Part shown: in pieces, positions 1 through 11,800 of the stretch
Position numbering within the stretch: position 1 is the first letter of the stretch
How the letters are laid out: each line of letters opens with the position of its first letter
NCBI RefSeq assembly: GCF_000321225.1
Contig: NW_004450479.1
Location: 1,348,164-1,412,163 of the forward strand
Reading direction: 5' to 3'
Source of the DNA: Odobenus rosmarus divergens
Taxonomy: Eukaryota; Chordata; Mammalia; Carnivora; Odobenidae
DNA: 64,000 nucleotides
Notes under the pieces: model-generated
What the model was told of the DNA's origin: nothing
The model's input: the letters and a program-made list of their open reading frames with translations, nothing else
Database searches by the model: none
Translations under genes and position numbers: made by a program

Positions 1-91
1 GGGAGCCCGATGCGGGGCTTGATCCCAGGACCCTGGGATCATGACCTGAGCCGAAGGCAGACGCTTAACGACTGAGCCACCCAGGCGCCCC
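1..91 (-). repeat. CanSINE, cut by the window start
   Basis: Antisense tRNA-derived SINE head ending ccacccaggcgcccc; its tail is outside the window. Confidence 0.9.
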
Positions 92-105
92 CTGGTTAAA
101 CCAAT

Positions 106-206
106 TTTTAAAGTAAAGTAATCTCTGTACCCACCATGGGGCTTGAACTCACAACCCTGAGGTCAAGAGTTGTGTGCTTCTCCAACTGAGCCAGCCGGGC
201 ACCCCC
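106..206 (-). repeat. Old CanSINE-type element
   Basis: Diverged short form (tggggcttgaactcacaac...ccaactgagccagcc) without the CT-rich middle. Confidence 0.75.
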
Positions 207-440
207 GGTCTAAACCATTTTAAGACTACAGTTCAGTCGTGTTAAGTACATTCATGTAATGCAGTCATTACTACCATCCATTTCCAGAACTTTTTCATCT
301 TGCAAATCTGAAACCGTATGCATCAAACAACAGCTCCCCTTTTTTTCCCTGCCCCCAGTCCTTGGTAACTACTGTTCTATTTTGTGTCTTTATGACCCCT
401 TCAGGTATCTTATTAAGTTGATCATACTCATCTTCAATAA
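205..440 (-). repeat. Old L1 (L1M) fragment
   Basis: Matches from memory the antisense L1 3' part (tccagaactttttcatctt, then aaccgtatgcatc and ttggtaactactgttct). Confidence 0.55.
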
Positions 441-869
441 TTAGTAATTTGGTTATGCATACGCATAAGTGGGCTTGAAACAGACTTGTGGGTTGACCAC
501 TGTGAACGTGCTGGCTCCAGCTTGCTGTTCCCCACATTTTAAGCCTTGATCCTGCTTTACTATGTGGCATTATGCCCTCTTAGGAATTGCTGTTTGCAAG
601 TATGAAGAGATGGGTGACATTGAGGAGATCTCACAGAATTTTAGAGTTGTTGGTTCTTTTAAGACCAATGGTGCTGTTCATTCTGTGGCTCCTCAGACCC
701 TCAGCCCTTCTTGGGTTCTTCTGGCTGTGTCTTGCTCAGCAGCAGCCCCCCTTCCTCAGCTCACTGTGTGGGGCTGCTGTCTCTCCCCTGCTCAGCCTAG
801 AGGACGGCTTTGTCCTGTCCTCATTGACCTCAGCAGTCTGTGACCCGCTCTTTTCTCCTTATATTTAAT

Positions 870-1230
870 TTTTTTTTTTAACCATGAAGTAAAGTACATA
901 CTAAGAAATGCTTGAAAAATATGGACAAATGACTGATGGTAAAGCAAACACATAGGTCAAGGAGGGGCATGGCTGGTGCTGCAGAGCTGGTCAGCCTTCC
1001 CCACTCCCTCACTCCCTCCTGCGTTGGCGAGGGTGGCTTCCTCCTTACTTGTGTTGTGCCACCTCAGCGTGCATTCCTAAACCCTAAATTGTAGTTTTGC
1101 CTGTTTTTGAATTTAACATGAATGGAATCCTGCTGTGTATTCTTTTTTGTTACCTTTAATTATAAGTGTATTAATTTCATTCCATGCTGTGTTTCTGGTT
1201 TTATTTCATCAGTTATACACAAAGTTTACC
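870..1230 (-). repeat. Possible old L1 fragment
   Basis: aacatgaatggaatcctgc and following U-rich text resemble the antisense L1 3' region next to the one at 205-440; strongly diverged. Confidence 0.35.
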
Positions 1231-1255
1231 TCAGGTGTGAAAATAAGGTTAAGAT

Positions 1256-1438
1256 TTTTAAGATCTATTTATTTATTTAAGAGAGAGAAAGTGTGAGAGT
1301 GTGCATGGGGCGGGGGCAGAGGGAGAAGGAGAGAATCTTAAGCAGACTCCGCAGAGCTCGGTCTCCCGACCCTGAGATCATGACCTGAGCTGAAATCAGG
1401 AGTTGGACGCTCAAGCGACTGTGCCACCCAGGTGCCCC
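1256..1438 (-). repeat. CanSINE, older subfamily
   Basis: aagatctatttatttattt tail, agagaatct...cagactcc body and ggagttggacgctcaagcg head are marks of the older subfamily. Confidence 0.9.
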
Positions 1439-1671
1439 CGTGTTTAAGATTTTAATGATGCTGTTGTGAGACTCTGCTAAGATTTTTTCTTTTAAATGGT
1501 TGCTGCCCTGTCTTAGATTCCTGTGTCTTCAGATAAAGAACTCAAAAGTTCATAGAAGCAGTTACGGTCATGGGAGTAGCATAAAAAAGTAATAATCCAT
1601 TTCTGGGTCTCAGAAGTGGGATTCCACACGTGAAGTCCTAATGCTGCCTGTCATATTTGAAAATGCAGCTG

Positions 1672-1921
1672 GGGGCGCCTGGGTGGTGCAGTCCGTTAAG
1701 CGGCTGACTCTTGGTTTTGGCTCAGGTCATGATCGCCTGGTCGTGAGATTGAGCCCCACATCGGGCTCCGTGCTCCGCGTGGGGCCTGCTGGAGATTCTC
1801 TCTCCCTCAGCTCCTTCCCCTGTGTGCTCTCTTGCTCTCTCTCGTGCGCATGCGCGTGCGCGCGCTCTCTCTCTCTCTCGCTCTCGCTCTAAGATAAATA
1901 AATAAATCTTTAAAAAAAAAA
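1672..1921 (+). repeat. CanSINE with CT/CG-rich middle
   Basis: Head ggggcgcctgggtggtgcag, an expanded ctctctcgtgcgcatgcgcg stretch (1,837-1,880) and an AAATAAATAAATCTT-A tail. A partial target duplication gcagctg flanks it. Confidence 0.9.
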
Positions 1922-2359
1922 AGCAGCTGTATCTTAGTCCTCACGGGGAGCATAATCGTCATGTGGTCCCAGGGGACTTACCTTTATACAAAGGGCTGGC
2001 CCTACAACAGCCCCTGCCCCATTTTGGAAACTCCTTTTCATCCTGGGAGTAATGTGGTAGCTTTCATGAAGCTCACACTTCTGGCGAAAGCTTTCTCGTT
2101 TTTGGAAATAGCTTGCAGGGTGTCGGGTACAGAAAAACACGATGCGTTTGCAAAATAGCTAAAATGCCACAATTGGTTAATTGCAGTTTACATCTAAGCT
2201 ATTTCAGAGAAAAGCCAAAGACATTATTTTTATTCTTTAGTCTTAACTTTTTTTGCAGTCGGGAATACAAATTTCATGGTCTTAATTGGCTGATGCTTTA
2301 TTTCATTAATGCCACTTTTACCTTGGGACAAAAATACATGGTATCAAATACTTATTTTA

Positions 2360-2570
2360 CTATTTTATTTATTAATTTTGTAAAAGATTTTATTTATTTA
2401 TTTGGCAGAGGAGACACAGCGAGAGAGGGAACACAAGCAGGGGGAGTGGGAGAGGGAGAAGCAGGCTTCCCGCGGAGTAGGGAGCCCGATGCGGGGCTCG
2501 ATCCCAGGACCCTGGGACCATGACCTGAGCCGAAGGCAGACGCTTAACGACTGAGCCACCCAGGCGCCCC
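2360..2570 (-). repeat. CanSINE with 16-bp target-site duplication
   Basis: Complete antisense element flanked by exact copies of tcaaatacttatttta (2,344-2,359 and 2,571-2,586); a young insertion. Confidence 0.93.
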
Positions 2571-2671
2571 TCAAATACTTATTTTAAGTTCATTTGATAT
2601 AAGATCTTTCTTGTTTTATTTTATTTTTTTTAAATAAAATTTTTTAAAAGCTTTTCAAAATTTTTTCTTTT

Positions 2672-2853
2672 TTAAGATTTTATTTATCTGGCAGAGAGAC
2701 AGCAAGAGAGGGAACACAAGCAGAGGGAGTGGGAAAGGGGGAAGCAGGCTTCCTGCTGAGCAGGGAGCCCAATTTGGGGCTTGATCCCAGGACCCTGGGA
2801 TCATGACCTGAGCTGAAAGCAGTTGCTTAACCGACAGCCACTCAGGTGCCTCA
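2672..2853 (-). repeat. CanSINE
   Basis: Antisense element from tttaagattttatttatct to ccactcaggtgcc; directly abuts the next old element. Confidence 0.9.
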
Positions 2854-2958
2854 GATTTTTAAAAAATTTTAAGTAATCCCTACACTCTATGTGGGGCCTG
2901 AACCCATAATCCCAAGAACAAGAGTTACACTCCACCGACTGAGCCAGCCAGGCGCCCC
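2854..2958 (-). repeat. Old CanSINE-type element
   Basis: Short form without CT middle, ending gagccagccaggcgcccc. Confidence 0.8.
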
Positions 2959-3489
2959 AAATCTTGTTTGTTTTAAGGACCATTTCTTATTATCACTTTG
3001 AGAATTTCAGAATGACAAGGTGGAGTTACTTGTAATCCATTCATTTAAAATCAGTAGGAAATGAGGTTAGTATGTAAAGCTAATCATTAAATCAACTCTT
3101 TTTTCTCATAGTAAATAAATAGGTTTTATCAGTAATTCCACATTAAAGGAGAAATGAACTGAAAAGCAACAGGTAGAACTAGGCATAAATGTGGTATTTG
3201 GTTGACTCAGGGAAACACGCAGAGCTCCTCTCTGGTCTCATCCCTGACCTGCGTTGTCTCTGTCAGAATTCTCATGACACCCCTGCCCCCTTCGTTTCTC
3301 TATTTATTAATTATTTATTCGAGTATAGTTGACTGCAATTCTCTTTTGAAAACCAATCAGAGAATATTTAATGTGATGGTTTCAGGTTGTGTAGTTCAGA
3401 GCTCTTGTCCTAGTCTCTGCCTTATGTGTTCTCCGGTGTTTTCTCTGGCTCTCTGACTAGGTCTGGTGTCTTGTTCCTCAGCTTGAAGA

Positions 3490-4100
3490 ATGTCTCCTGC
3501 CATTTACCGAAGCAGAGGCTTGCTGTTGACACGCTCCCTCAGGTTTTGTTGGCCTGAAAACGTTTTCAGTTTGCCTTTGTATTCAAAGGGTATTTTTGCC
3601 AGATACAGAATTCTGAGTTGACAGATTTTTATTCCCTCTCAGCACTTTGAAGATGTCATTCTATTGTCTTCTGGTCTCCATTGATCTCTGGTTGTCAGCG
3701 TTTTGACCCTGATGCATGCACTGAGGGATCTTTTTTTTATGTATCCCACTCAGGGTGGGGGGGGGGTCCTGAACTTCCTGGATTCGTTACTCTGTGTTTG
3801 TCATCACGTTTGAGGTTTTCAACCATTTGTTCTTCAAATACTTTTCAGTCCTTTCCTTATTTTATTGTCCTTAGGATCATTAGATATTGTCCTAGGAGTT
3901 CTTAAGGTTCTCTTCATTTTTCTTTCAAATCTTCGTCTTCAGATTGTGCAGATTCTCGTAATTTGTCTTCAGACTGATCGACTCCTCCTTCTGCATCTCC
4001 CGTCTGCTGAGAAGCCCATCCAGTGTTTCCCTTTCCGTTACTATTTCCTGTTGTAGAATTTTTATTTGATTCCATTTTATCGTTTGTTTCTCTGCTGAGA
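3490..4100 (-). repeat. Old L1 / HAL1-type fragment
   Basis: gccagatacagaattctgag, cagcactttgaagatgtcat and ttctggtctccattgatctc match the antisense ORF1-side region of old mammalian L1 from memory. Confidence 0.6.
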
Positions 4101-4589
4101 CTCCTGGTCTCTTCGTGTGTTTGCCTCTACTCTGATGACCCCTGAACTTTGAGTTACAGCTTGGATTCCTTTCCCGGCCCCAGACTCAAACGCTGACTGC
4201 CTGCTGATGTCTTCCCCGGGGTGCCGGGCACCACCTCAGTCTCGGTGTTGAAGGGGACGCCTGGCCTTCCCTTAGGTCTTCTTCCTCCGTCACCTCTTCT
4301 GTGCTTCCTTACCAGTGTGGCCTTCCTCTAGGTTCTCAAACCAGAAGTCTGAACACCGCGCTGATGCCCTTCCTTTCCCTCACTCCATTCTGCCCCTCAT
4401 CCCACATTGGCGAGGGCTGTTGATTAGAAGAGCCGGAAGGTGTGCCCCTCCCTCCATCTCCGCTGGCCTGGCCTCGTCTGAGCCTGTCTCTGGGCTGCAC
4501 AGCCGGCTCTCCTGTTCCTCTTCCCACTCTGCTGAAGCAGAGTGTCCATGAGAAGTTAGCCTCCTAGCTTGGCCACCCCCTGCCGTCAG

Positions 4590-5115
4590 CCCCTGTGGCT
4601 TCTGCGGCTCCTGGGCTGGCATGCAGGCTCCTCCTATAGCCCACACGGTCCTGTCTGCCTCGCCATTCTTGTCTCCCAACTGTTTCCTTCTTACGGGCTG
4701 GGCTGTGGCCTGACTGGCCTCTATCTTCCCAACCCCTTCCTGCCTCTCGGCCTTTGTGCTTGCTCCTCTTGCCTGCACTATTCTTTCTCTGCTCTGTGAG
4801 TAGCGGCCTCAGTTTTCTCCTCTGGGGCTCTGCTCGGATGTGCTCCTCAGGGACCTTCTCTGTCCTCCTGTCCAGAGTGGCCTCTCCCATGCTTCTCTCT
4901 CTTCCTTTCCTGCCTGGTGCTTACCTGCACCTGTAGTTCTCGTCTGTTAGCTCTCTCTCCCCCATTTGATGCTGAGGTCCTCCATGGCTGGAACCTTGTC
5001 TGTTTTTATTCATTGTTCTGAGCATAATGGAGGTGGCACATGGGACTGCTTACTGTTTGTGGAGTCAGCAAGTGAGGGTTCGCAGCACCTGGTGCAGTGC
5101 CTGGTGTGGGTACTC
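4590..5115 (+). repeat. L2 LINE 3' end
   Basis: ctccatggctggaaccttgt, the following ctgtttttattcattgttct and cagcacctggtgcagtgcct match the L2 terminus. The body before 4,740 is weaker. Confidence 0.65.
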
Positions 5116-5186
5116 GTCAGGACTGACTTGGTGGCACCATTCTTCACTTCTGTTTTTCTTCTCTTAGGTTTCAAAATTGGAAATTT

Positions 5187-5359
5187 TTAAAAAAATTTTA
5201 TTTATTTATTTGAAAGAGCACGAGCAGTGGGGAAGGGTAGAGGGAGAGGCAGGCTTCCTGCTGAGCAAGGAGCCTGATGCAGGACTCGATCCCAGGACCC
5301 TGGGATCATGACCCGAGCTGAAGGGAGATGCTTCACCAACTGAACCACCCAGGTGCCCC
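5187..5359 (-). repeat. CanSINE
   Basis: Antisense element with a shortened middle; ends gaaccacccaggtgcccc, about 340 bases before exon 3. Confidence 0.9.
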
Positions 5360-5696
5360 TGGAATTGGGTTTTTACAATTGATTTCAAAAGTAGAAATTA
5401 AACTTTCCAGATACAGCCATGGCTTTTGTTTGCCTCAGACTCTTAAATGTGTCATGTAGTCTTCTCATTTACACAGAGCTTTGCTTCTGTTTGGCCACTT
5501 TTCTCATTTTACTTGACATCTGCGTGGGCAGTACAAATTTCCTCACGAGAGAGAAAATCGCGAGAGAATTTTGGTTCCCGAGGAGCAGTTTCTAAATTTA
5601 GTGAGCATTGTTCTAATACCATTTGATGTATATCTGGCCAGAGTAGTGATACTCAAATATTTGTTTCAATATCTGTTTTTTTGGGGCTTGTTTTAG

Positions 5697-5809
5697 GTTG
5701 CAAAGGAGTTTGGCTTCCAAAATAACGGCTTCTCAGTTTACATCAATAGAAACAAGACTGGAGAGATAACAGCATCGTCGACTAAATCCCTCAGTCTGCT
5801 CAAAATCCA
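5697..5809 (+). CDS. NPLOC4: NPLOC4 exon 3
   Basis: The exon begins after ttttag and ends before gtaagtg. It opens in phase 0 with V-A-K-E-F-G-F, covers residues 33-69 and leaves two bases of codon 70. It encodes the middle of the ubiquitin-like UBX fold that binds the p97 N domain. It is the first exon in the window; nothing resembling the exon for the preceding 23 or so residues is found in 1-5,696. Confidence 0.95.
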
Positions 5810-8800
5810 GTAAGTGCTGTGAGGGGACGCCAGGGAGTGGGAGCAGGTGGCCGCAGGGCCCACCAGGGCCGCTTGGCTCTGCCCGGTCGCCCCTTGACGC
5901 CACCGTATTTCTTGTGGGGCAGTCAGCGGTCACACTGGATGTGCTGCTCCTTTTGTGCTGAGCTGATTGACTCGCAGACTGTGACGTGAGCACTGAGGAG
6001 CGAGAGCTGTGGGTTCGGGGGTGTGTGTGCAGCTGCACACTCAGCACCTTCTCTGCAGGGAGGGGCCTTGAACGGAGCGGTGTGCAGTTCTGCCTCGGGA
6101 CTGCTGGCTGGGTCGGGGGGCTGTTGCCCACACGCTATTTCCTGGTGGCGTGACCCCCTCGAGCTCCTCCGAGGCGGTCAGTCACGTCAGCGGGGTGCCC
6201 GGGTTGTGAAGACCTCTTCCTGCAGCTGCTCCCCGCTCTTGTAGTTTAGTGCGGCCACATCACTCGTCTGTGCGCGTCCCTGCCGCCGCGGTAGAGCTGA
6301 GCGACTGTGGCACGGACGGCGCAGACTGCGGGGCCGGAGAGGTTTACTCTCTGGCTCTTCGCAGAGGGTTTGCGGACTCCTGTCTGACCTGCGTGTGCGC
6401 TCGGGCGTGCACCCCTGACTGCGGTCCTCAGTGGCGGGCTTGGCGCTCCGCTGTCTGGGCGGGGGCAGCATGGCTGCTGTGGCCGCCGCTGGCTGCTCGC
6501 GCTGCACTTTGCTGGCAGCCAGCCAGGCGCCTGCTTACCAGTCAGAATGATAGGCTGTCTTGACAATTCGTGTGGTCATTTTTAGGTTCACAAATTAGTA
6601 CATCTGGGAAGAAATACGCACTTACAGCAGTCACTCATTTGTTCTTCAACAAATATTTGCTGGCACCTGCCACTTGCCGATCTCTGTAATTAGCAAAAGC
6701 TTTTCATCGTTGTTGATGTCGTCTGAGGTATAGCCTTCCTTTCAGCTTGTAAAGAGCTTTTGCATCTTGAGCATCATTTCTTGCGAATGTTACGTGGCTT
6801 GTGTTCATACTCCACCACTCGGCGTCGTGTGCCTGGGGAAGTTACTTAACCTTACTGGGCCTCGCCAGCCACGTCTGCAGGTGGGTGGCGGTGCCGCCTG
6901 CACGTGGTTGCACAGCGCCTTCACGTGGCGAGCTTGCAGAAGATGAGAGCTACGTGTTTGAAAACTATTTGGATAGAAGATACGAGCAAAGGAGGTTACA
7001 GACACCTCTGAGAGAAAGCCATCAAACTGCAGCACTGCCATGACAGTGGATAGGACGAGGGGTAGGACGGCTCAGACATCCCGAGGGGGCGCTTGGGGGG
7101 GGTCTTCCTGAGTCACCCCTGGGTGTATCTTTCCAGTGATAGTCATACTACTTCTCACCAGCTTGGGTCTACACTTGGGGGCCACGTCTGTCTTACCTTA
7201 AGCGTGTCTGGAGGAGGCAGTGATGTTCCTCTCCTAGAGCTTGGCGTTGGTCTCTCTCCACTTCTGGCTTCTCTGGCAGCAGTTCAGTGTGCTGTATTCT
7301 GTTGCTCGCTTATAGGTGGTCTTCCCCCCCCCCGCCCCCGGCTGCTTTTAAGATTTTCTGTTGGGGTCCTACAGTTTCTGTCTGACTTGTCCAGGTATGG
7401 ATTCCTGGTTTGTTTAATCTTACCTCATGGATATTGTATTTTCTTTTTTTCTTTTTTTTTTAAGATTTTATTTATTTATTTGAGAGAGAGAATGAGAGAC
7501 AGAGAGCACGAGAGGGAAGAGGGTCAGAGGGTCAGAGGAAGAAGCAGACCCCCCGCTGAGCAGGGAGCCCAATGTGGGACTCGATCCTGGGACTCCAGGA
7601 TCATGACCTGAGCCGAAGGCAGTCGCTTAACCAACTGAGCCACCCAGGCGCCCTGTATTTTCTTTTTTAAAGATTTTATTCATTTGACAGAGAGAGACAG
7701 CGAGAGAGGGAGCACAAGCAGGGGGAGTGGGAGAGAGAGAAGCAGGCTTCCCGCTGAGCAGGGAGCCCGATGCGGGGCTCGATCCCAGGATCCCGGGACC
7801 ATGACCCAAGCCAAAGGCAGACGCCTAACAACTGAGCCACCCAGGTGCCCCGGATAGTGTATTTTCTGTACCTGCAGATCCAGTCTGGAAAATTTGTGGC
7901 CATTATCTCTTTAAATATCACTTCTCTCCAATTCTCTTTGTTGTTTCAGGGATTATATTTTTCACTTTTAAAATACTTGATTTGATTTCTTTTCAACCCT
8001 GGCTGTTAGCTCCGTGTGCTCACAGGGGCTGCATTGCTCTCACACTGGCCTTCTGGGCTTCCATTGAGGACTGCTGGGCTCCTTGGGGCTCTGCCTTGGC
8101 CCGTCACACGCGCGATGCTTCCCTCTTGGGTCTCAGGGTGTCTGAGGTGGTCTGTCTCCCCCAGGTGGAATCAGAGTGGCACTGTTGTCAGAGCTGTCCG
8201 TGGGTTGTCTGGCCTGACTGTATGGGGGGGTGATTTGGGAAGATTTACGCAAATCTGTGGCCCCTGCCACCCTGCTTCCCAGAAGCCCCTGTCATTTTGG
8301 GCAGCCTCTCGTTGCTTGTGTTCTTTGCATCCCGTTTCCATTGAACATTCTGTAGACATTTATATTCCACGTCTTGCAGTTCCAAATCTGAAGTCCTTGG
8401 ATGTCTAATCCTGCTGTTGTTGTGTCTGCCCACTCTTGTGCATGGTGGCTTGGTTCTCTTGTACATTTGGTGACCCCTTTTTGAGAGCTTGTAATGACCA
8501 AACCTGGTTGTAGGGAGTCAGGCCGCGGCTTTTCTGTGGGGGAAGCTTGCACTTGCTTCTTTTGGCACAAGGGGGCGCTGTGGACCCGGCACTCCCTCCA
8601 GTTACTTTCTGTCTGGGCTTCCGGAGCCAAGTAGCATCCCTAGTTCCACCCTGGGTGTGTGGCAGAGCAGACTCTCAGAGGTGACTGTTTTCCCTGCTGA
8701 ACAGTGGGTTCAGGAAGGCGGGATTCCTCCTTGGTTCCTATTTTCAGCTGGTCAGCAGCCTGCTTTGGGTAGGCAGGCCCACAGACTCGCCTCCTGGTGT

Positions 8801-11800
8801 CCATAAAACAACCGTGTAAGCCAATCTCAGGGCTTCTATAGGGCAGTGTTCTCTCGCCTTACTTTCCTTACTTTTGTTAGAGCTCCGCGGTGCGTGGAGA
8901 ACATAGCTGTTCAAACTGACAGCAGCTGAGCCATGTGTTCTGTAGCTGAGGGGTGTTGAGGAATGTCTGGTCCGTTGCTAGAAACGGCGGTCTCTACCTA
9001 CAGTTTGGCAGTTTTATCACCCTTAAATTATGGAAGAAAGAAGAGGAGAGAACAGACCTACTGAAGAGCTACAGCCAAGCCTCTTAGTGTCCCGTGTCTT
9101 TGGTGTTTGCTCTCAAGGCCTGCCCCCCCCGCCCCCGCTTCAGTTTGTTGGGTCGGGGCTGCAGCAGGCTGTTTCTTCCGTGTGTGTTATTGACAGCAGT
9201 TAAGTACTTACCAAATGGTAGTGCTGCAGCTTTTCCTCCAAGACCGAGGTTGATTTTAGTGTTGTAGATCCTCTCTCTGGGCGTGGGAGCCCACGCTGCT
9301 TCTGTCCACCCCTTGGAAGTGGGAGCGTCTCACACCTGGGTGTCGTTGGTCTGGCCGTGGTAACCAGGTCCCGCAGTGAGCCAGCAGTGTGAGTGAGCAA
9401 GGAAAGAGCATGACTTACATGGAAATGACAGAAAATCAAACACTGCTGTTTGAACTGTGAATTGTGCAGCCGGTTTGGAAAGCAGCACATCAGCGACATC
9501 AAAAACAAAACCCTCCTTCCAGCAGGGCCACTCCTGGAAATGTGCTCTGTAGAAGTAAAACCACACAGCCACCTGTCCTTGGGCCTTTCCTCGAGTGCAC
9601 TTGGTGGTGGTAGAAACCTGTTGGTAGCACATGTGCCGTCGGTGTGGGAGCGCTGGTGTCCGTGACGGGTCGGGCTTGCTGCAGAGCGCTGTACCACCAC
9701 CGGAAGCGGTGATTAGATGCAGACCCCGTGTTTGGAGGGATCTGGGGTGATGTATTGTTGAATGAGAAAAGCAAATGCAAAACCTTATGTCTTTGATAAT
9801 CTCATCTTTGTCAGCAGCGTCATACAATGTCTGTGTACACGAGTGGGGGGCGGTGTGAGCAAAGAGAAAGAAGCGGAAGGCTGTGTACTAGGTAGATGAA
9901 GTGTTGGGGTGCTCAATAGTAGACGGTAAGGAATGAACGAGGGGAAGGAGTGTCAATCCCAGAAGGAGAAGCAGGAGGAACACGGCCTACAGGCCAAGTG
10001 TGTATGTTGTGGCCGTATTTCATCTGTGTGGAATCCGATGGGCATATGGATGTTTTACAATAGAAAACCCACTCTGACCTTTAGAACACTAGGGAGCGTA
10101 GGAGAGATGTGAAGGGAGAATTCTGGTCTCTTACAATTAGAGGCCTCGTTATTCAGGCTTTTAGGGAGGTTGGCGTTTGCCTCTTGGATGTCAGAGACCC
10201 TCACATGATGGTGAGCAGCTCCTCTGTGCAGCCTAGGTTGTGGGAGGATAGAAGGCAGGCCCTGCCCTGTGTTTGTCGTCTGATAGGCATGGAGATCTGC
10301 TGTTCCTGTTTCCCTCGGGCCTCGCTGGACCCTCCTCGGAAATGGAGACGTCGGCCCCGCTGGGGCTGAAGTCCTGCGGTGCTCCCAGCGTGGTGGAGGA
10401 TGAGATCGACCAGTACCTAAGCAAGCAGGACGGGAAGATTTATAGAAGCCGCGACCCACAGCTGTAAGTCTCTGTCGGGGTCCGGTCCCAGTTGTGCTGA
10501 CTTTAGTGGCTCAGGAGGTGAGATGTTTGAAATGTGCCCTGTTTGAGTATCTACTGAAGAAACACAAGTTTTGAGTTTGGCGCATCGGGCTTTAGCAGGC
10601 GTATGGTGGGGCAAGAGTAGGGCAACGGGGAAGAGGTGATGCTGGGCACCTACCAGCGCAAGGTGCTTGTTCAGGTCACCTTGTTGGATTACAGTCAGGA
10701 AGTGCCAGCGTCATATGCACAGCGCATTCTTCCCATTCTTTTCAATGGCCGCTTCATGTGCTAAACATGCCGCTCCTTCTTTGAATATTTACCCTTCACC
10801 TAGGGTTATGTGAAATGGTTATGCTGGGGTACGTTTCTGTATTTGTGACTTTTTGCAGTTCTTTTTATTTTTAAAAAAATTCTTTAAGTTTTTTTTAGAT
10901 TGATTGATTGATTGATTGATTTGACAGAGACACAGCGAAAGAGGGAACAGAAGCAGGGAGAGGGGCAGAGGGAGAAGCAGGCCGCCCGCCGAGCAGGGAG
11001 CCCGATGCGGGGCTCGATCCCAGGACCCCGGGACCATGACCCGAGCCGAAGGCAGACGCCTAACAACTGAGCCACCCAGGCGCCCCAAAGATTTCTTTAT
11101 CTTAGTGGGAGAGAGAGCGTGCACATGGCGCATGTGTGTGGGGGAGGGGCAGAGGGAGAGAGAATCTCAAGCAGACTCCCACTGAGCGTGGAGCCGGATG
11201 TGGGGCTTGATCCATGACCCTGAGATCGTGACCTGAGCTGAAATCAAGAGTTGGATGCTTCACCAACTGAGCTGCCCGGATGCCCCTGTAGTTCTTTTTG
11301 AAGAAACCGGTTAGAAACACCTGAGTTTACACTCAGTGATGTGAAATGTCTGAGTGAAGGTTGTTTGTCTCTGCAGTAGAGCCTTTTGTAACCGCATCAC
11401 TCTGTAAACATGATGGGGTGCTGACATTGAGATACTGAGGTTCTAAGTGCTGCATTAGCAACTTGTGTGTCTTAGATTCAAGAGCCCCAAATGGCGCTCT
11501 GCTGCGCCCGGTACGGAGCCACTTCGTGGCCATCGCCGTCAGCCCACATACCCCTTCCGTTTGCATTTCCTCCCAGGGAACTCATGCTGGCTCCCCCCAC
11601 GATCTGTGTCTTGGAGGCTTCAGTAGGAATGTTTTAAGAGGGTGCTTGTGTGCGTGTGTGCGTGCGTTCTGGCCTGCCGTCTGTAAGAGCCTGGCTGTTA
11701 GGAGACACAGGCCATATCTGCTTGGAAGTGTAGAATGTACATGCGTCCAGGAGTTGTGACCCCATTTAGAAAAGGGTCCTGTCGAGCCCAGGGGGACAGC

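Larger units (their letters stand above)
1..5696 (+). other. NPLOC4: NPLOC4 intron 2 (3' part)
   Basis: Intronic sequence upstream of exon 3. It holds eight CanSINE copies (about 1-91, 106-206, 1,256-1,438, 1,672-1,921, 2,360-2,570, 2,672-2,853, 2,854-2,958, 5,187-5,359), antisense old L1 pieces and an L2 tail. About 440-870, 2,960-3,280 and 5,360-5,690 show nothing I can name. Confidence 0.8.
7370..8520 (-). repeat. Old L1 / HAL1-type fragments interrupted by SINEs
   Basis: tttgtggccattatctcttt and neighbouring text match the same L1 region as 3,490-4,100. The two SINEs at 7,450-7,851 sit inside it. Confidence 0.45.
5810..10286 (+). other. NPLOC4: NPLOC4 intron 3
   Basis: Contains an intronic CpG island (about 6,020-6,560), a MIR-like piece, two adjacent SINEs, old L1 fragments and two CTCF-like motifs. 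The stretch 8,530-9,430 and 9,840-10,286 is unique-looking sequence with no feature I can support. Confidence 0.75.

Noticed and set aside
1..5696. Search for NPLOC4 exons 1-2
   Set aside because: No sequence for the first 32 residues was found; those exons must lie before the window.
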